Source: JAEINY01 sp942490535
Lineage (GTDB): Bacteria > Bacteroidota > Bacteroidia > Bacteroidales > Marinilabiliaceae
Reading direction: 5' to 3'
DNA length: 64,000 bases
Assembly: GCA_942490535.1 (NCBI GenBank)
Contig: CALNXQ010000005.1
Location: 744,001 to 808,000 of the forward strand
Below, piece by piece: positions 61,539-64,000 of this stretch; positions within the stretch are counted from its first letter, which is position 1, and each line of letters starts with the position of its first letter. Under the pieces are notes generated by a model. That model was not told the origin of the DNA. It did not search any database and saw nothing but the letters and a program-made list of their open reading frames with translations. Made by a program: the position numbers and the translations under genes.

Positions 61539-63122
61539 TTAGGCTTTGATAATAAATTGGTTGGCAACGTCTTTGGCAACTTCTTTCAAGCGCTTGGTGA
61601 TGTCATCGTTAAATTCACCTTTTGCCAAATCTTTTAGAACATCGGGATATCGCACACTTAAGGTGTCAATATATTCTGTTTCCCAGGCTTTAACTGACTC
61701 AACAGGGACATCTTTTAATAAACCTTGTGTACCACAGTATATCACAGCTACCTGTTCTTCCACTTTAACCGGTTTGTATTGAGGTTGTTTCAGTAATTCC
61801 ACATTTTTACGCCCTTTATTCAGCACCATCATCGTAGCTGGATCCAGATCCGAACCAAATTTTGAAAAGGCTTCTAATTCACGGTATTGCGCCTGATCTA
61901 ATTTCAGTGTACCCGCCACTTTCTTCATGGGTTTTATCTGCGCACTTCCCCCTACTCTGGAGACTGAAATACCAACATTAATAGCTGGTCGTACACCCGA
62001 GTTGAAAAGGTTACTTTCCAGGAAGATTTGTCCATCCGTAATGGAAATTACGTTGGTTGGAATGTAGGCGGATACATCTCCTGCTTGTGTTTCGATAATG
62101 GGTAATGCGGTAAGTGAACCTCCACCTTTTACGATACTTTTTAAGGATTCAGGCAGATCGTTCATTTGAGCGGCAATCTCATCAGATTCAATGACCTTAG
62201 CTGCTCGTTCAAGCAATCGACTGTGCAAGTAAAATACATCACCAGGATATGCTTCCCGACCCGGTGGACGTCGTAATAATAAACTCACTTCCCGGTAGGA
62301 AACAGCCTGCTTGGATAAATCATCATAGATAATCAGAGCGGATCGCCCCGTATCTCTAAAAAACTCACCAATGGCAGTACCTGAAAAGGGTGCATAAAAT
62401 TGCATGGCGGATGGATGAGCAGCCGTGGCCGACACTACAATGGTATACTCCATGGCATTGTGCTTTTCCAGCGTATTGACAATTTGAGCTACTGTGCTGG
62501 CTTTCTGACCAATGGCTACGTAAATGCAATATACCGGTTCGCCTGCTTCAAAAAAGGAACGCTGGTTGATGATGGTATCAATACCGATAGCTGTCTTTCC
62601 TGTTTGGCGATCACCAATGATTAATTCACGTTGGCCACGTCCGATAGGTGTCATGGCGTCAATCGCTTTTAAGCCGGTTTGAAGAGGTTGCTTCACCGGC
62701 TGGCGATAAATTACCTGGGGTGCTTTTCGTTCCAGCGGCATTTCATAGGTCGTCCCGGAAATGGGACCTTTGCCATCTATGGGTTCACCCATGGCATCGA
62801 TAACACGCCCTAATAAACCATCGCCCGCCTGGATGGAGGCTATACGACCAGTACGTTTAACTAAATCTCCTTCTTTTACATCCTGGGAGGATCCAAACAG
62901 CACTACCCCAACGTTATCTTGCTCCAGATTTAGGACCACACCCATACATGATTCCAACTCCACTAATTCGTTAGACTTTACATTCATTAAGCCATATACA
63001 CGGGCAATCCCATCGCCTACTTGCAGCACTGTACCTACTTCTTCAAGGTCGGTAGCAGATTGGAAACCTGCAATTTGTTTTTTTAATAAATCCGATACTT
63101 CAGCCGGTTTTATTGTATCCAT
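61539..63122 (-). CDS. atpA: ATP synthase alpha subunit
   Basis: A 527-residue non-catalytic nucleotide-binding subunit of F1. Walker A is [11 protein letters not shown]; the signature region [25 protein letters not shown] contains the arginine-finger area; [11 protein letters not shown] and [17 protein letters not shown] form the N-terminal barrel. [42 protein letters not shown] is the canonical alpha block. Length is slightly above the usual 505-515. It follows atpH by 23 bp. Confidence 0.98.
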   Translation of the reverse strand: [527 protein letters not shown]

Positions 63123-63145
63123 CGAATAAGAGTTTAGTTAAACGT

Positions 63146-63682
63146 TTAGCTGAGCAATTCTTTTTTAATTTGTTTCAGTTTAGAACTGATACTGGCATCC
63201 ACCATTTTTCCATCCACCGTTAGAATAAAACCACCTAACAATTCGGGTTTGATTTTAACAGATAATTCAATGGGTGCTCTAAATTGCTCTTTTAAAAATG
63301 ATTTCAGTTGTTCAATGTGGGGATGATCCATTGCCACTGCGGTGTATAAAGCCACTTCTTTAATTCCCTTATTATCTTTAAATAAAGATATAAAATGGCG
63401 ATTGATGTCAGTTAATAGTTCTTCCCGGTTATTGTCAACTAATAAATCAAGGAGGTGCATGGTCGAGTGGGCAATTTTCCCCTCGAGTAATTCATGGAAC
63501 ATCTGCTTTTTCTTTCCAGGTTTGATAACCGGACTAATAAGTATTTCCATAAAGCCTATCGGTTCTTTGCAGAATTGCTGCAGAAGCGCTACATCATTAT
63601 GAACCTGCTCCAGATTATCCTGTTCAATAGCCAGCTTAAATAAAGCTTTGGCGTATCTATTAGCTATTAGGCTTCTATTCAT
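63146..63682 (-). CDS. atpH: ATP synthase delta subunit
   Basis: A 178-residue peripheral-stalk subunit linking F1 alpha to the b dimer. Start at the ATG at 63682 (MNRSLIANRYAKALFKLAIEQDNLEQV, the usual delta start); a TTG two codons earlier is possible. The C-terminal part has VKIKPELLGGFILTVDGKMVDASISSKLKQIKKEL, the conserved delta ending. It lies between atpF and atpA as in most F-type operons, 27 bp after atpF. Confidence 0.95.
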   Translation of the reverse strand: MNRSLIANRYAKALFKLAIEQDNLEQVHNDVALLQQFCKEPIGFMEILISPVIKPGKKKQMFHELLEGKIAHSTMHLLDLLVDNNREELLTDINRHFISLFKDNKGIKEVALYTAVAMDHPHIEQLKSFLKEQFRAPIELSVKIKPELLGGFILTVDGKMVDASISSKLKQIKKELLS

Positions 63683-63709
63683 AAGCAATTTCTGTTCCCA
63701 GAACCTCCT

Positions 63710-64000
63710 TTAATTAAAATTTACCTCTTGCAGATATCTGTCAATTACTTCTTTCTGCTTGTCGGTACTTTTTAGTTCTTCTTCCAAGAGCTTACCGGCG
63801 ATATCGACTGATAATTCAGCAACTTTTCGCTTAAATTCCAGAATGGCTTCATTTTTTTCGCGCACAATTTGAAGTCGGGCACTTTCAATAATTTTGTCCG
63901 CTTCAGTTTGAGCTTTTAATTTAGCTTCACCCAGAATATTTTGTTTTAATTCCCTGGCTTCTTTGATTAGACTATCGCGTTCTTTTTTTGCTTCCTCAAT
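63710..64000 (-). CDS. atpF: ATP synthase b subunit (partial, C-terminal part)
   Basis: The last 96 residues of the F0 b subunit; the start lies beyond the right edge. The piece is one long charged helix suited to the b-b coiled coil: EEAKKERDSLIKEARELKQN, ILGEAKLKAQTEADKIIESA, RLQIVREKNEAILEFKRKVA, ending in the delta-binding region LSVDIAGKLLEEELKSTDK and stop at 63710-63712. A Shine-Dalgarno-like AGGAGG on the minus strand near 63703-63709 lies between this stop and the atpH start, though rather far from the atpH ATG. Confidence 0.93.
   Translation of the reverse strand: MEEAKKERDSLIKEARELKQNILGEAKLKAQTEADKIIESARLQIVREKNEAILEFKRKVAELSVDIAGKLLEEELKSTDKQKEVIDRYLQEVNFN

Noticed and set aside
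1..64000. tRNA or rRNA genes
   Set aside because: No cloverleaf-like segment with a T-arm GGTTCRA pattern was seen in the intergenic regions, and no rRNA sequence is present.

Overview
The window comes from a Bacteroidota chromosome, most likely a Bacteroidia-type free-living heterotroph; I cannot place it more precisely. The evidence is a SusC/SusD pair driven by an ECF sigma/FecR cascade, several lipoproteins with the LxGC/LxAC type of lipobox, three GH92 mannosidases, DUF4302 and Peptidase_Mx1 families, and intergenic -7 boxes of the TAnnTTTG type with almost no Shine-Dalgarno sequences. The window opens inside a gene (1-195) and closes inside atpF (63710-64000).

Layout. 1-6.2 kb: housekeeping and secreted proteins (CYTH phosphohydrolase, a discoidin-PKD-BSP peptidase, a lyase-like lipoprotein, RimM, hotdog thioesterase, TsaC, a beta-barrel protein), with an 11-unit 21-bp tandem repeat at 2.45-2.68 kb. 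6.4-9.4 kb: carA with an attenuator-like leader, then larB and larE for the nickel-pincer cofactor. 9.5-18.8 kb: one minus-strand locus, sigma - FecR - SusC - SusD - Mx1 peptidase - DUF4302. 19.1-25.8 kb: a TetR - TolC - adaptor - RND efflux operon. 25.9-32.0 kb: an outer-membrane protein, an FHS-type sugar permease, a ROK glucokinase and a first GH92 enzyme. 32.7-38.6 kb: recJ, lipA-lipB and a Dcp-like M3 peptidase. 38.9-41.8 kb: an insertion-sequence graveyard, with a frameshifted IS66 piece and two incomplete IS21 elements facing away from each other. 41.8-43.5 kb: a Na/Pi cotransporter. 43.9-55.0 kb: two GH92 enzymes, a GH2 beta-mannosidase, a sodium symporter and a GH130 mannosyl-glucose phosphorylase. 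55.6-57.5 kb: a four-gene module (EF-hand-like secreted protein, ECF sigma, anti-sigma, Spy/CpxP-like sensor). 57.6-60.6 kb: metY and hom behind a Met/Cys-rich leader peptide. 60.6-64.0 kb: atpF-H-A-G.

How the genes fit together. The MFS permease, glucokinase, three GH92 exo-alpha-mannosidases, GH2 beta-mannosidase, symporter and GH130 enzyme point to use of mannose-containing glycans. Lipoprotein enzymes would trim alpha- and beta-mannosides, and small sugars would enter by ion-coupled permeases instead of a local SusCD pair. The SusCD locus has no glycoside hydrolase but carries a metallopeptidase, which suggests another cargo.

The observations I would check first are the metY leader peptide (five Met and one Cys in eight codons, directly behind a well-spaced promoter), the carA leader hairpin with its T-tract, the tandem 21-bp repeat, the 32-bp perfect palindrome at 32113, the unstudied EF-hand/sigma module, and the strong terminator inside the mannoside gene run.
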